64,000 bases of DNA from Leptothoe sp034932105 (GCF_034932105.1 NZ_JAYGIG010000011.1:15079-79078), one strand, 5' to 3'. Shown: positions 1 through 9,498, counted from the stretch's first letter. Notes: a model not told the origin generated them from the sequence alone. A program made the numbers and translations.

Positions 1-350
1 CCATTGGGACCCTAATATTTGATGAAATTGACGTGGGTGTTTCAGGGCGTGTAGCCCAAACTATTGCCGAAAAGCTTTATCAGCTTAGTCAGCATCGTCA
101 GGTACTCTGTGTAACCCATCAACCCCTAGTGGCTGCCATGGCAGATGCTCATTTTCATGTCGATAAGCAAGTGGTCTTTAACGGTAAAAAAAAGGGTGAT
201 GAGCGTACCGTGGTGAGAGTTACAGATCTCGATGCCGCTGCGCGTCGCGAAGAACTGGCCCAGTTAGCCGGTGGTCGCTCCCACCAAGAAGGTATTGCCT
301 TTGCGGAATCACTCCTTGCCCAAGCGGCCACAATTCGTCAAGACTATTGA
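1..350 (+). CDS. recN: DNA repair protein RecN, C-terminal end (partial)
   Basis: The window opens inside this gene; the reading frame is open from base 3. What remains is the C-terminal ATPase lobe of RecN, an SMC-like protein that acts in double-strand break repair. The Walker B/D-loop region (LIFDEIDVGVSGRVA) is followed by the CVTHQPLVAAMADAHF segment, which matches the switch-histidine region of RecN, and then the conserved end with REELAQLAGG. The stop is TGA at 348-350. The N-terminal Walker A and the coiled coil lie outside the window. I am confident of the family from these motifs and their order. Confidence 0.9.
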   Translation, partial: IGTLIFDEIDVGVSGRVAQTIAEKLYQLSQHRQVLCVTHQPLVAAMADAHFHVDKQVVFNGKKKGDERTVVRVTDLDAAARREELAQLAGGRSHQEGIAFAESLLAQAATIRQDY

Positions 351-738
351 CTCGTAGACCATTGAACCCGTTGGATAGGCTACTGTTGGTGACTGTTTTT
401 GTGACTGTTATAGTTGAGATCTGGGGACTGACAGACTTTGTAAGCGTTAACTAAATTGGGTATTTTGAATAAAACTTACATTTAGACCACACTAGAAGCA
501 GGCATGGGCCTAGTGCTGCAGTGCAGGGGTATTGTGCAGATCACTAGGATCATTTTTGGGATTGTTTTTGGCACAAGTTCCTAACTGTTTCTTGTGTATC
601 AGTCTGCTGAATACATTCTCAGAAGACTGCATAGCTATTGCTATTTAAAGGTTTTCAACGATCACGGCTGTGCCGAACCATATGCACAAAGTTATATTTC
701 AGCACTATTGCTAAATTATCGCTGCCGTTGGCCATTAC
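351..738. other. intergenic region, no gene seen
   Basis: This 388-base gap separates recN from the GGDEF/EAL gene. It is AT-rich and has no convincing open frame, RNA gene or terminator hairpin. The promoter of the downstream gene should lie here, but I could not pick one out with confidence. Confidence 0.4.
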
Positions 739-2661
739 TTGCTTAAAACTGTGATTTATTGTCCCGTTATTGTGTGGCACGCTCTTAATACAATTCTTGT
801 TGGGTTGGCAGGTTTACAGGAATGGCGTTTATCGCCACTAGTATGGGCTCGTCAGCCGGTTGGGGCCGCTTCTATTTACCAACTTGGGGTGCTGGGACAC
901 CTGGACCCAAACATCCTAGGGCTAATGATCGGTCTGGGTTTAGCCAGTTTGGTAATTTGCGTGTTGCTCGTTGAAGTGCTTCGCTGTCGTTCGTTTCAGG
1001 CACAGCTACTACAGGAAAATGAAAAACGGTCCCACGACTTGGCAACCCTCGGTGCAGATTTATTTTGGGAGTTAGACGAAGACCTAAAATTTTCCTACCT
1101 TTCTGGCAATTTCCACTACTTCCAACGGGACGATTTAGTGGGTAAAACTCCCTACCAGGCTCTGGTGAATCATTCTAAGCTGGAAGCCGATTGGGATTAC
1201 TTGCAAGAGCGGTTAACCCAGTATCAGCCCCTAGAAAATTTTACGTTGCGGTTACAAACATCCGACACAACGCTCCGCATCTTTAAGCTCAATGCCCGTC
1301 CCCTGTTTGATCAACATCATCGCTTTCAGGGCTATCGTGGCCTGCAGCGAGAAGTAACAGAGGAATATAATCTGACCCAAACCATTGCTTATCAGGCTAC
1401 CTATGATCCCCTGACGGGATTGATTAATCGGAATGAGTTTGATACCCGTCTGCGGCAGGCGATCAAACGCGTGCAGGAGAGAGGCATGCAATCTGTGTTG
1501 GGCTATCTCGATTTAGATCAATTCAAAATTGTCAATGATACAGCTGGCCATTTAGTGGGTGACCAGCTGTTAGCAGAGCTGGCTCAGCTCCTGCAGCAAA
1601 ATATTCGTAGCTCCGATAGCCTAGGCCGACTAGGGGGAGATGAATTTGGATTGCTATTAGAGGGCTGTTCCCTGGAACAGGGGCAGCAACTTTCCCAAAC
1701 CCTAGTCGACAAAATTAGTAGTTATCAGTTTATGTGGCAGGGGCGTCAGTTTCAGGTAGGCGTCAGCATTGGCCTAGTACCCATTTTGGCTGATGTCTCC
1801 AATGTGCTTGAATTGCTCAGCCGGGCTGATTTAGCCTGCTACAAGGCAAAGGATTTGGGTCGGAGTCGGGTGTACTTGGCCGATAAAAATGATACTGAAC
1901 TGGATCGACAACATCTTGAATTAGTTCATATTGCCAATATTCCCCAAGCCATTGAAGAAAATCGATTTTATTTAATGGAGCAACCGATTATCTCCCTGTG
2001 GGATGACTCCCATAGTCATGTGGAGATTTTATTACGCTTGACAGATGAAGCGGGCAATATTGTCCATCCCCATCTATTTATTCCCATGGCAGAACGCTAT
2101 GGCATGATTGGGCTGATTGATCGCTGGGTGGTAAAAACCGTGCTGACTAACTATCACCGCTATTACCCTGAGGCTCAAACGATTGTCGCCATTAACCTTT
2201 CAGGGAGTAGTTTGAGCGATGAACGGTTTACGGAGTTTGTGACTCAGCTGTTGCAACAATCGGCGATGCCTGCAGACCGGCTATGTTTTGAGATTACTGA
2301 GACAACGACCATTTCTCAGTTAGATCAGGCGCTGAAGTTTATCACCACTATCAAAGAGTTGGGGGTTACGTTTGCGTTAGATGATTTTGGGAGTGGTGTT
2401 TCTTCCTTCGGATATCTCCGTCAGTTGCCTGTTGATTACCTCAAGATCGATGGGGATTTGATTCGTAGTATTGAAACAGAAGACTATATTCCTACGATTG
2501 TCGATATGGTGAACCAGGTGGCCACCATGATGGGAATGAAAACCATCGCTGAGTTTGTTGAAAACGACTTGATTTTGGACCGGCTCCGGGAGTTGAACGT
2601 GGGGTATGTCCAGGGCTATGGCATTGGTAAGCCCAAGCCACTGCCCCGGTTTGATGCATAA
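739..2661 (+). CDS. membrane-anchored PAS-GGDEF-EAL cyclic-di-GMP enzyme
   Basis: A hydrophobic N-terminus, with a clear membrane helix just after residue 60 (LMIGLGLASLVICVLL), leads into a PAS-like region (about 95-210), a GGDEF domain (about 220-380) and an EAL domain (about 395-640). GGDEF is intact at 299-303. An RxxD inhibitory site (RSSD, 290-293) sits five residues before it, so diguanylate cyclase activity with product inhibition is expected. In the EAL domain the signature reads EIL (429-431), with the glutamate kept, and DDFGSG (548-553), FEITET and the GYVQGY end are present, so phosphodiesterase activity is plausible. The TTG start at 739 is uncertain; an ATG at 925 would remove most of the N-terminal hydrophobic part. 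Which activity dominates cannot be read from the sequence. Confidence 0.85.
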   Translation: MLKTVIYCPVIVWHALNTILVGLAGLQEWRLSPLVWARQPVGAASIYQLGVLGHLDPNILGLMIGLGLASLVICVLLVEVLRCRSFQAQLLQENEKRSHDLATLGADLFWELDEDLKFSYLSGNFHYFQRDDLVGKTPYQALVNHSKLEADWDYLQERLTQYQPLENFTLRLQTSDTTLRIFKLNARPLFDQHHRFQGYRGLQREVTEEYNLTQTIAYQATYDPLTGLINRNEFDTRLRQAIKRVQERGMQSVLGYLDLDQFKIVNDTAGHLVGDQLLAELAQLLQQNIRSSDSLGRLGGDEFGLLLEGCSLEQGQQLSQTLVDKISSYQFMWQGRQFQVGVSIGLVPILADVSNVLELLSRADLACYKAKDLGRSRVYLADKNDTELDRQHLELVHIANIPQAIEENRFYLMEQPIISLWDDSHSHVEILLRLTDEAGNIVHPHLFIPMAERYGMIGLIDRWVVKTVLTNYHRYYPEAQTIVAINLSGSSLSDERFTEFVTQLLQQSAMPADRLCFEITETTTISQLDQALKFITTIKELGVTFALDDFGSGVSSFGYLRQLPVDYLKIDGDLIRSIETEDYIPTIVDMVNQVATMMGMKTIAEFVENDLILDRLRELNVGYVQGYGIGKPKPLPRFDA

Positions 2662-2698
2662 GGTCTGTTGAAGAGAGGGTTTAAGGAGGTCGAGGCCT

Positions 2699-4552
2699 CT
2701 ATGCTTCTGCCTCTAAGGGTTGTACCTGGGCTAACATCTCCCGTAGGACATTGCCTTCGATTACCTCTTCTTTTAGTAACTGCTGTGAAATGCTTTCCAG
2801 GATTGCTCGGTTACTCCGCAAAATTCCCAAGGCTTTTTCGTGGGCTGCCTCCACTAAGCCCTTGACTTCGGCATCGATGGCTCGGGCTGTTTCCTCACTC
2901 ATATTGCGACGTGCATTCGGCATGCCGCTATCTAAAAATGAGCTTTGCTGCCCTTTGTCGTAGGCCAGGGGGCCAAGTACATCGCTCATGCCGTAGGTGG
3001 TGACCATTTGCTCGGCTACTTCAGTGGCCCGCTGGAGGTCGTTTGCAGCGCCGGTGGTAATGGAGCCAAAGACGACTTCTTCGGCGGAACGACCGCCCAA
3101 GAGGGTAGCAATTTGTCCTTTAAGTTCATCGGCACTACGTAAAAAACGATCTTCCGTTGGCAGTTGCAGGGTATATCCTAGGGCGGCCATACCCCGTGGA
3201 ATAATGGAAATTTTCTCCACTTGGCCACCTCCTTCCATGAGGGCTCCCACCATGGCATGGCCTACTTCGTGGTAGGCAACAATTTCTTTTTCCTTATCGT
3301 TGAGTACGCGGCTCTTTTTCTCTAGACCGGCAACGACTCGCTCAATGGCTTCGGCAAAATCCGCTTGGATGACTGCCTGACGGTGATTGCGCGCTGCCAG
3401 TAGGGCCGCTTCATTGACCAGATTGGCCAAGTCGGCACCGGCAAATCCAGGGGTGCGGGTAGCGATCGCATTTAAATCCACATTCTCCTCAAGCTTTACT
3501 TCTTGAGCATGGATTTTGAGGATGGCTGCTCGACCTTTGAGGTCAGGACGGTCCACCAATACCTGGCGGTCAAATCGACCGGGGCGAAGTAGGGCTTGGT
3601 CTAGGGTTTCTGGTCGGTTAGTGGCGGCCAAGACGATGATGGTATTTTCCCCAGCACTAAAGCCATCCATTTCGGTGAGCAGCTGGTTTAAGGTTTGCTC
3701 CCGCTCATCGTTACCCCCGTAAAACCCACCCGAAGCACGGGATTTACCGATGGCATCCAATTCATCAATAAAGATAATACAAGGCGCTTGCTTTTGGGCC
3801 TGCTCAAACAGGTCGCGGACTCTAGAGGATCCCACTCCCACAAACATTTCGATAAATTCGGACCCGGAAATACTGAAGAAGGGTACACCGGCCTCTCCGG
3901 CTACAGCTTTTGCGAGTAAGGTTTTACCCGTGCCTGGTGGGCCGATGAGCAGCACGCCCTTAGGAATTTTTGCCCCGATGTCGGTAAACCGCTTCGGCGT
4001 TTTCAAAAAATCAACGATTTCCACCAGTTCAGTCTTGGCTTCCTCCACGCCAGCCACATCTTCAAATGTGATTTTGGTGGCTTCGTCTTCGACATACACC
4101 TTGGCTTTACTTTTGCCGATGGACAGTGCCCCCTGGGGACCGCCACCTTTGGCTAGGAAAAAGCGCCACACGGCAATAAAGATTAACGGCGGAATCACCC
4201 AGCTCAGGAGGCTCCCAATCCATTGGTTCTGAGGGGGGGGAGTCGCTGCGAATTCGACACCGTTTGCTTCCAACAAATCGGGTAACTTGAGATCAAAAAT
4301 CGGTGTAGTGGAATAGACCGTACTGGGTTGTCCCAACTCATTTTTGACCTGATAGCGAATTTCGTTTTGCCCCACAGATGCCTTAATTACCTCGTGCTCT
4401 TGCACCTGGTGGATAAACATGCTGTAAGGCGTGCGTGGCGTTTGCTGAATCGGTAGAAAAATATTGACCGTTAGCAGTATGGCCCCTAACAGCAGTAGCA
4501 GGCTGCTAATTTGTTGGGAACGCGGTGGACGAGGGTTTTTATTGACTGGCAT
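2699..4552 (-). CDS. ftsH: ATP-dependent zinc metalloprotease FtsH
   Basis: Membrane AAA+ protease of 617 residues, normal for the family. Two membrane helices (about 14-34 and 111-133) flank a short extracytoplasmic or lumenal domain. They are followed by the AAA module with Walker A GPPGTGKT (204-211), Walker B IIFIDELD (259-266), the SRH segment with RPGRFDR, and the zinc protease site HEVGH (428-432). In cyanobacteria FtsH proteins form hexamers that degrade damaged membrane proteins such as photosystem II D1; which of the usual four paralogues this is cannot be decided here. The gene converges on the GGDEF/EAL gene with a 37-base gap. Confidence 0.95.
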   Translation of the reverse strand: MPVNKNPRPPRSQQISSLLLLLGAILLTVNIFLPIQQTPRTPYSMFIHQVQEHEVIKASVGQNEIRYQVKNELGQPSTVYSTTPIFDLKLPDLLEANGVEFAATPPPQNQWIGSLLSWVIPPLIFIAVWRFFLAKGGGPQGALSIGKSKAKVYVEDEATKITFEDVAGVEEAKTELVEIVDFLKTPKRFTDIGAKIPKGVLLIGPPGTGKTLLAKAVAGEAGVPFFSISGSEFIEMFVGVGSSRVRDLFEQAQKQAPCIIFIDELDAIGKSRASGGFYGGNDEREQTLNQLLTEMDGFSAGENTIIVLAATNRPETLDQALLRPGRFDRQVLVDRPDLKGRAAILKIHAQEVKLEENVDLNAIATRTPGFAGADLANLVNEAALLAARNHRQAVIQADFAEAIERVVAGLEKKSRVLNDKEKEIVAYHEVGHAMVGALMEGGGQVEKISIIPRGMAALGYTLQLPTEDRFLRSADELKGQIATLLGGRSAEEVVFGSITTGAANDLQRATEVAEQMVTTYGMSDVLGPLAYDKGQQSSFLDSGMPNARRNMSEETARAIDAEVKGLVEAAHEKALGILRSNRAILESISQQLLKEEVIEGNVLREMLAQVQPLEAEA

Positions 4553-4748
4553 GGGTTGAAATTCCTTGCAAATGTGTCCTTAGCCTTAGCCTATCAACGT
4601 AGCTGGAGAAAAAAACTGATTGAAAACCGTACACCATCTGTCGGGTTTTCAACGCTTTTTGCCCACAGTAGTAAGGATGGATGGAACGGTCGAGTGCCTC
4701 TGGCAAAGACACGATTAGGGCAAGAGGCAGCCAAAAGCCGTGCCAATT

Positions 4749-6239
4749 TTAAAGGGTTTGGCCAATATGGATAGCTGCGGCCTGGCGGGGAGGGACTGCA
4801 AACTTAGCGCTACCATTTTCGTCCACCACAATTGAGCTATGGCAGTCGTGGGTGAGGCCGTCGTCGGTGGCAGGCCTGACGGGAGCTGTGGCTGTTTCCG
4901 CTGATAAAACATTGCAGTAGAGTCCAGGGGGCAGCCCCGTCATTAAGGTTTCGGTGAGGGGGGTTGTTTCGTTGTTAATCACCACAAAGCCACGCGTTCC
5001 TCGGGCAAAGGCAATTTGGTTATTGCCGTTATCCCACCAGTGGTCAATGGTCGGCGCACTCTGGGTGACGTTGCGAAACTCTACCATGTGGGCAATGTTC
5101 GGCCAGCGATGCTCACAGACCCAGTCATGACCACAGCTGACGGGTAGGGTTTGGCCATCAGCTGTGGCGGGGGGACCTACCCAGTTGCCCACTTCCCTGG
5201 GCCAGTTGTAACTGGACATTACTTTGGGAATACCGTAGGGCCATGCCAGCATAAATACGTTGGCTAATGTGTAGCTGGCGCCATCATCTGCTGGGGTATC
5301 GAAAGTAACTATGTTGCGATCGCGCCCCCGCTGGGTGACGTGGTTATCGGTAAACACCACGGCCTGATGGCTCGGCATCAGGTTCCAGGCTTCGCCAAAC
5401 AGCATGAGGTTTTTGAGCTGTCCATGGCGGACCTGTTCACCGAGGTTGCGACCGTAATCAAATTCGGTGACTGCGCCATTCCCCAAATAGTCACTGGTTT
5501 TGACGGAGTCAGATCCGGTATCAGCGACTGCCTGATAGACAAAAGGGCGACCACCGTTGGCATGGAATTGGGGATTAAGGGGCTGGAGCTGACGGACAAT
5601 TTTGGCCAGATCTTGGGGCGGAGTATGTTGGGCCGCTTCAATGTGGAACCCTGCCACACCCAGGTCTAGGAGTTGATTTATCGCCGTGGCAATCTCAGCC
5701 TGCACCGACTCGCTGCCCGTATCCAATCCCGGTTGTTGCCATGGGGTAGCCCCATGGTCATAGGCAACGTCGGTAGCATTGACTTGGCTGCGGCTGGCAA
5801 TGCCCTGGGCGGCCCCGGTGTTGGCTAGTTGGTTAATCACCACATCGGCATAGACCTTGACCCCTGAGCGATTACAGCGACTGATCATGTCTGTCAGTTC
5901 GACCTGACTGCCACTGCGACTCGATAGTTCATAGCTAACAGGCTGATAGCGCTGATACCAGGGGAAAGGGTTGGTGTCCTCGGCAATGATGCGATGTTTA
6001 TGGGGTGGAGAAATTTGTACAGCACCATAGCCATGGGGGCCTAACCAGGTCTCACATTCCTGGGCAACATCTGACCAGCGCCATTCAAATAGCTGCACGA
6101 TAACAGTATGGGTGTTAGGCATTTGTCGAGCCCCAGCGGTTGGAGAAAGCTGGGCGGCGACTTGACATCCCCCAAGACCGAGGGCACAGACCGCAGGTGC
6201 CAATTGTCTGGCTAAGGTTGCCAGGGGACTGGGCCTCAC
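4749..6239 (-). CDS. secreted alpha-amylase-like lipoprotein (GH13), catalytic residues lost
   Basis: The 496-residue protein has a lipoprotein signal with lipobox LGGC (C25). It then aligns over its whole length with animal/actinobacterial-type alpha-amylases of GH13: VQLFEWRWSDVAQECE, YGAVQISPP, FMLAWPYG and WWDNGNNQIAF are all recognisable. The four conserved GH13 regions are each altered. Region I reads VVINQ (Q137 for the usual His). Region II reads GFHIEAAQH, with His199 for Arg and Glu201 for the nucleophile Asp. Region III reads VYQAV, with Ala237 for the acid/base Glu. Region IV reads DNHV, with Val301 for the third Asp. The fold is therefore expected but classical hydrolysis is not; carbohydrate binding or a structural role is possible. 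Start is GTG at 6239. The gene is full length with no frameshift. Confidence 0.85.
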   Translation of the reverse strand: MRPSPLATLARQLAPAVCALGLGGCQVAAQLSPTAGARQMPNTHTVIVQLFEWRWSDVAQECETWLGPHGYGAVQISPPHKHRIIAEDTNPFPWYQRYQPVSYELSSRSGSQVELTDMISRCNRSGVKVYADVVINQLANTGAAQGIASRSQVNATDVAYDHGATPWQQPGLDTGSESVQAEIATAINQLLDLGVAGFHIEAAQHTPPQDLAKIVRQLQPLNPQFHANGGRPFVYQAVADTGSDSVKTSDYLGNGAVTEFDYGRNLGEQVRHGQLKNLMLFGEAWNLMPSHQAVVFTDNHVTQRGRDRNIVTFDTPADDGASYTLANVFMLAWPYGIPKVMSSYNWPREVGNWVGPPATADGQTLPVSCGHDWVCEHRWPNIAHMVEFRNVTQSAPTIDHWWDNGNNQIAFARGTRGFVVINNETTPLTETLMTGLPPGLYCNVLSAETATAPVRPATDDGLTHDCHSSIVVDENGSAKFAVPPRQAAAIHIGQTL

Positions 6240-6455
6240 CTGAGTAACCCTTGGGTTTCGCTGCCTGCGATCGCAGGCAAATGATTCCTATGAACAGTCG
6301 AAGCAAGCATTCAAATGTCTCCAAAAATATTTATTCTCGGTTACGTATTATCTCCGATCCGTTACCCTGCAACCAAGTATTATTTTTTACCTAGCCATGC
6401 ATAATTATCCGTTGGATTGCTGAGGCCTTTTCAAGGCTGCAGAACTACGTTACCT

Positions 6456-6514
6456 AATAGAAAGACCTGTTCCCAGGGGGGAGACACCCCTAAAAACAGG
6501 TCTTTCTATTTTAA
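6456..6514 (-). terminator. hairpin terminator downstream of petJ
   Basis: A perfect 16-base inverted repeat (6456-6471 with 6495-6510) encloses a smaller G5/C5-type hairpin. It lies 66 bases past the petJ stop on the minus strand and before the amylase-like gene, and it is flanked by A/T runs on both sides. It would separate petJ from the downstream gene. Confidence 0.7.
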
Positions 6515-6579
6515 AAGTTGAGAATAATCTAGGTAAAATCCCCAGGCAATCCAAACAGGCCTCAGACCGGGATGGGTGT

Positions 6580-6909
6580 TTACCAGCCCTGGTCGGCTTT
6601 TGCCAGGACGTAGGCCGCAACGTTATCAATTTGCTCAGCCGTTAGCCGATTCCCAAACGCAGGCATGGCACCATTGCCATTTGTCACTTGGGTGACAATG
6701 GCTGCAGCGGTATCTTTCCCATTCGCAGATAGGTCAGCCTGCTTGAGGGTCTTGGCGGAATTCACCACATTCCCACCGCCAATGTGGCAAGCTGCACAGG
6801 TAGAGGCAAATACCTGTGCACCAGCATCAGCATCCGCCGCCAGGGCTGGGGAGGCCATGCATAGGGCAGTTGCTACGAATGCCAAGACCATAGCCAAAAT
6901 AGATTTCAT
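6580..6909 (-). CDS. petJ: cytochrome c6
   Basis: Soluble lumenal c-type cytochrome that carries electrons from cytochrome b6f to photosystem I or the terminal oxidase. The 109-residue precursor has a signal peptide ending SPALA at residue 24. The mature part holds the haem site CAACH (C38, C41, H42) and the axial Met82 in the GAMPAFG loop. Length and termini are normal for PetJ. It is divergent from petE, the copper protein that does the same job, which suggests the two are switched against each other by copper supply (known for the pair in cyanobacteria; the adjacency is what I see here). Confidence 0.95.
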   Translation of the reverse strand: MKSILAMVLAFVATALCMASPALAADADAGAQVFASTCAACHIGGGNVVNSAKTLKQADLSANGKDTAAAIVTQVTNGNGAMPAFGNRLTAEQIDNVAAYVLAKADQGW

Positions 6910-7346
6910 CGGGTACTCCTCTCAAAAAAGTCATCGTTTGAGGTCAACCCATGGCAGCTAAAAGCTTCTAGGTTAAACCAGGCCTATCGTCCTCGGTTTT
7001 TTTTGCCCCAGTCAAATGACATTCGGTCAAACATAAACAATTGTGAAGCTTGAGGCAATGAATTCCCAGGCAAATTGCTCCCGCTGACCTGGGGTCATAG
7101 AACCCTGGGTGAGATTTCTAGAACCTCTATTTTTCAGGGCATTGATTTTACTTTTCCCCGACCAGACATGGGGCGGATTAGATGTTCATGCCCCCGTAGA
7201 CGATTCGTCTGATATCGCGGTTGGTGCTGAGTAATGCTTTATTTTTTGTTTATTTGTCTACTGAGACAGCAGGCATCATAAAATAATGAAGCACGGGTAG
7301 TTAAAAATGCTTAACTATCTCTAAATTCAACCTTGAGAAAATCACC
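6910..7346. promoter_or_regulatory. divergent petJ-petE control region
   Basis: These 437 bases must hold the promoters of both electron-carrier genes. A short inverted repeat TGTCT-ACTG-AGACA lies at 7255-7268, about 80 bases before petE, and a second weak symmetrical AT-rich element (TCATAAAATAATGA) follows. Either might be an operator, but neither matches the BlaI/CopY consensus I know (TACA-N2-TGTA), so the assignment is inference only. No gene is visible. Confidence 0.35.
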
Positions 7347-7751
7347 ATGACCTTTTTCAACCGAGCTTTGCGAGCCATGGGTGCGTTGTTAGTGACAGCT
7401 GCTCTGGTTTTTGCAGGCACTGTCTTCAATGCCGCTCCTGCCTACGCTACTGATCACACAGTCAAAATGGGATCCGATGCCGGTCTGTTGGCGTTTGAGC
7501 CGGCAAATATCACCATCAAGGCTGGCGATACGGTCACTTGGGTTAATAACAAAATGGCCCCCCACAACGTTATTTTTGATGCAGCTGCAGTGCCTGGTGG
7601 CAAAGATGTTGCTGATGCCCTATCCCAAGTGCAGCTAACCTTTTCCCCCGGTGAGTCCTACTCCTCCACATTCTCTGAACCCGGTGAGTACAGCTACTTC
7701 TGTGCTCCTCACCGTGGTGCTGGTATGGTTGGCAAAATTGTCGTTGAGTAA
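7347..7751 (+). CDS. petE: plastocyanin
   Basis: Blue copper protein of the thylakoid lumen that shuttles electrons from cytochrome f to photosystem I. The 134-residue precursor has a signal peptide ending near APAYA (residue 34). The mature domain keeps all four copper ligands: H73 in MAPHNV, then C119, H122 and M127 in the FCAPHRGAGM loop. A strong terminator follows the stop. The gene is divergent from petJ and no operon partner is evident. Confidence 0.96.
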   Translation: MTFFNRALRAMGALLVTAALVFAGTVFNAAPAYATDHTVKMGSDAGLLAFEPANITIKAGDTVTWVNNKMAPHNVIFDAAAVPGGKDVADALSQVQLTFSPGESYSSTFSEPGEYSYFCAPHRGAGMVGKIVVE

Positions 7752-7828
7752 TTCAATCTACGGCCTATAGCCCATGACGCATGGGGCTAGATAGGTTTAA
7801 TCCATGAGCTTAATTCGTGGATTTAATA

Positions 7829-7856
7829 AAAAGACCGGCCCAGGCCGGTCTTTTTT
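7829..7856 (+). terminator. intrinsic terminator after petE
   Basis: AAGACCGGCC-CA-GGCCGGTCTT is a GC-rich perfect hairpin followed by a run of T and preceded by a run of A. It sits about 80 bases past petE and just before the end of the convergent ABC gene, so it may serve both genes. Confidence 0.9.
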
Positions 7857-7866
7857 GTGGGCAGAT

Positions 7867-9498
7867 TTAGGTTTTGGCTAATAGGGGGGCTGCGGCTAGC
7901 AGGGTTTGGGTATAGGGGTGTTGGGGGTGTTTAAATAGCTTTTCTGTGGGTTCTAGTTCCACAATTTTGCCCTCGTTCATGACGGCGATGCGATCGCAAA
8001 GATACCGAGCCACCCACAGATCGTGGGTAATAAATAAATAGGTCAGATCCAGCTCCTCCTTCAGCTCTAGCATCAGTTCTAGGACCTGGGCCTGAACGCT
8101 CGCATCCAGCATGCTGACCGGCTCATCACAGATTACCAATTTAGGTTTAGTAATCAACGCCCGTGCAATGGCCACCCGCTGCTGCTGCCCGCCGGATAAA
8201 TCGCTGGGATAGCGATGGTAGTAGTCCTCGGTGGGCGTTAGCCCCACCCGCTGTAACATGGACTGGACCTGCTGTTTCGCCTCCGAGGCCGTGGCCAGAC
8301 CATGGATAATTAACGGATCAGCAATCCCCCGCCCCACGGTCATCATCGGATTGAGGCAGGCGTGGGGGTCCTGGAAAATCATTTGAAAGTTGCGGCGCTG
8401 GGCCTGGAGCTGAGACCGTGCCATGCCCACCAGGTTTTGTCCCATGAATTCTACCCGGCCAGAGGTGGGCGGAATAATCTGCATCAGCGTTCGGGAAAAC
8501 GTGCTTTTGCCACAGCCAGACTCCCCCACTAACCCCAATATTTCGCCGGGATGCAAATCCACCGAGATGCCATCCACTGCCCGGATGGTGTCCGGCGGTG
8601 TCCGGTTAAACAGCTTGGCAAGCAGATTTTGCTCGATGGTGTAGTGCTTGACCAGATCCTGCACCCGCAGCAGAGGGGTATCTAGGTTGACGACCCCCAC
8701 CACGTCCTCAGCTTCGTAGTTTTGGAGCTGGTGAGCCGCTTTTAAAAGGGATTGGGTGTAGTCGGCCTGGGGGTGATACAGCACCTGCTCGGTGGGTCCT
8801 AGCTCCACCAGTTTGCCCTGGTACATGACGGCGATGCGATCGCAATATTCCCCCACCAGGGCTAGGTCATGGGAAATCAAAATCAGGGCCATGCCCCGCT
8901 CCCGGCACAGCTGGGTCAGCAAGTCTAAAATTTGAGCCGAGATGGTCACATCCAGGCTAGTGGTGGGTTCATCCGCCACAATCAGTTTGGGGTTGAGCAG
9001 GAGGGCCAGGGCAATGGCCACCCGCTGCCGCATGCCGCCGCTAAATTCGTGGGGATATTGCTCCCAGCGGGTGGCGGGAATGCTGACGGAGGCTAGGGTT
9101 GCGATCGCAATTTCCTTCGCCCCTTGCTTAGATAGATCAGACCGATGGGCCCGCAGGGTTTCCACACAGTGATCGCCAATGGTCATCAACGGATTGAGTC
9201 GCGTCATGGGATCTTGAAACACCAACGACACCGCTTCCCCCCGAAACCGACGAATGTCCTGGGCTACCATGCCAAACACATCTCGTCCCTCAAATAGGGA
9301 CTTTCCCTCCGTGCGACTGCCTCCCGGCAATAATCTGAGGGCCGCCCGGCCCAAGGTCGACTTGCCACATCCCGACTCCCCCACCAACCCCAGCATTTCC
9401 CCTGGCTGTAACGATAGGGAAACATGATCAACAGCCCAAGTGGTCTGGCGTGGATAGGCCACACAAAAGTTATCAAGTTCTAGGAGAGGGGGAGCCAT
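7867..9498 (-). CDS. ABC transporter, two fused ATPase domains (dipeptide/oligopeptide type)
   Basis: The 543-residue protein carries two complete ATP-binding cassettes in tandem, as if DppD and DppF were joined. Each half has Walker A (GESGCGKST), its own signature (FSGGMRQRVAIALAL in the first, LSGGQQQRVAIARAL in the second) and Walker B (VADEPTT, ICDEPVS). Each half also ends with the oligopeptide-type C-terminal segment (for example KHPQHPYTQTLLAAAP). It would energise uptake of peptides or nickel, but no permease or binding protein lies nearby, so those subunits must be encoded elsewhere. The ATG start at 9498 follows a purine-rich stretch (GAGGGGGA on the complementary side). Fused ATPases of this kind are common in cyanobacteria. 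Confidence 0.88.
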   Translation of the reverse strand: MAPPLLELDNFCVAYPRQTTWAVDHVSLSLQPGEMLGLVGESGCGKSTLGRAALRLLPGGSRTEGKSLFEGRDVFGMVAQDIRRFRGEAVSLVFQDPMTRLNPLMTIGDHCVETLRAHRSDLSKQGAKEIAIATLASVSIPATRWEQYPHEFSGGMRQRVAIALALLLNPKLIVADEPTTSLDVTISAQILDLLTQLCRERGMALILISHDLALVGEYCDRIAVMYQGKLVELGPTEQVLYHPQADYTQSLLKAAHQLQNYEAEDVVGVVNLDTPLLRVQDLVKHYTIEQNLLAKLFNRTPPDTIRAVDGISVDLHPGEILGLVGESGCGKSTFSRTLMQIIPPTSGRVEFMGQNLVGMARSQLQAQRRNFQMIFQDPHACLNPMMTVGRGIADPLIIHGLATASEAKQQVQSMLQRVGLTPTEDYYHRYPSDLSGGQQQRVAIARALITKPKLVICDEPVSMLDASVQAQVLELMLELKEELDLTYLFITHDLWVARYLCDRIAVMNEGKIVELEPTEKLFKHPQHPYTQTLLAAAPLLAKT

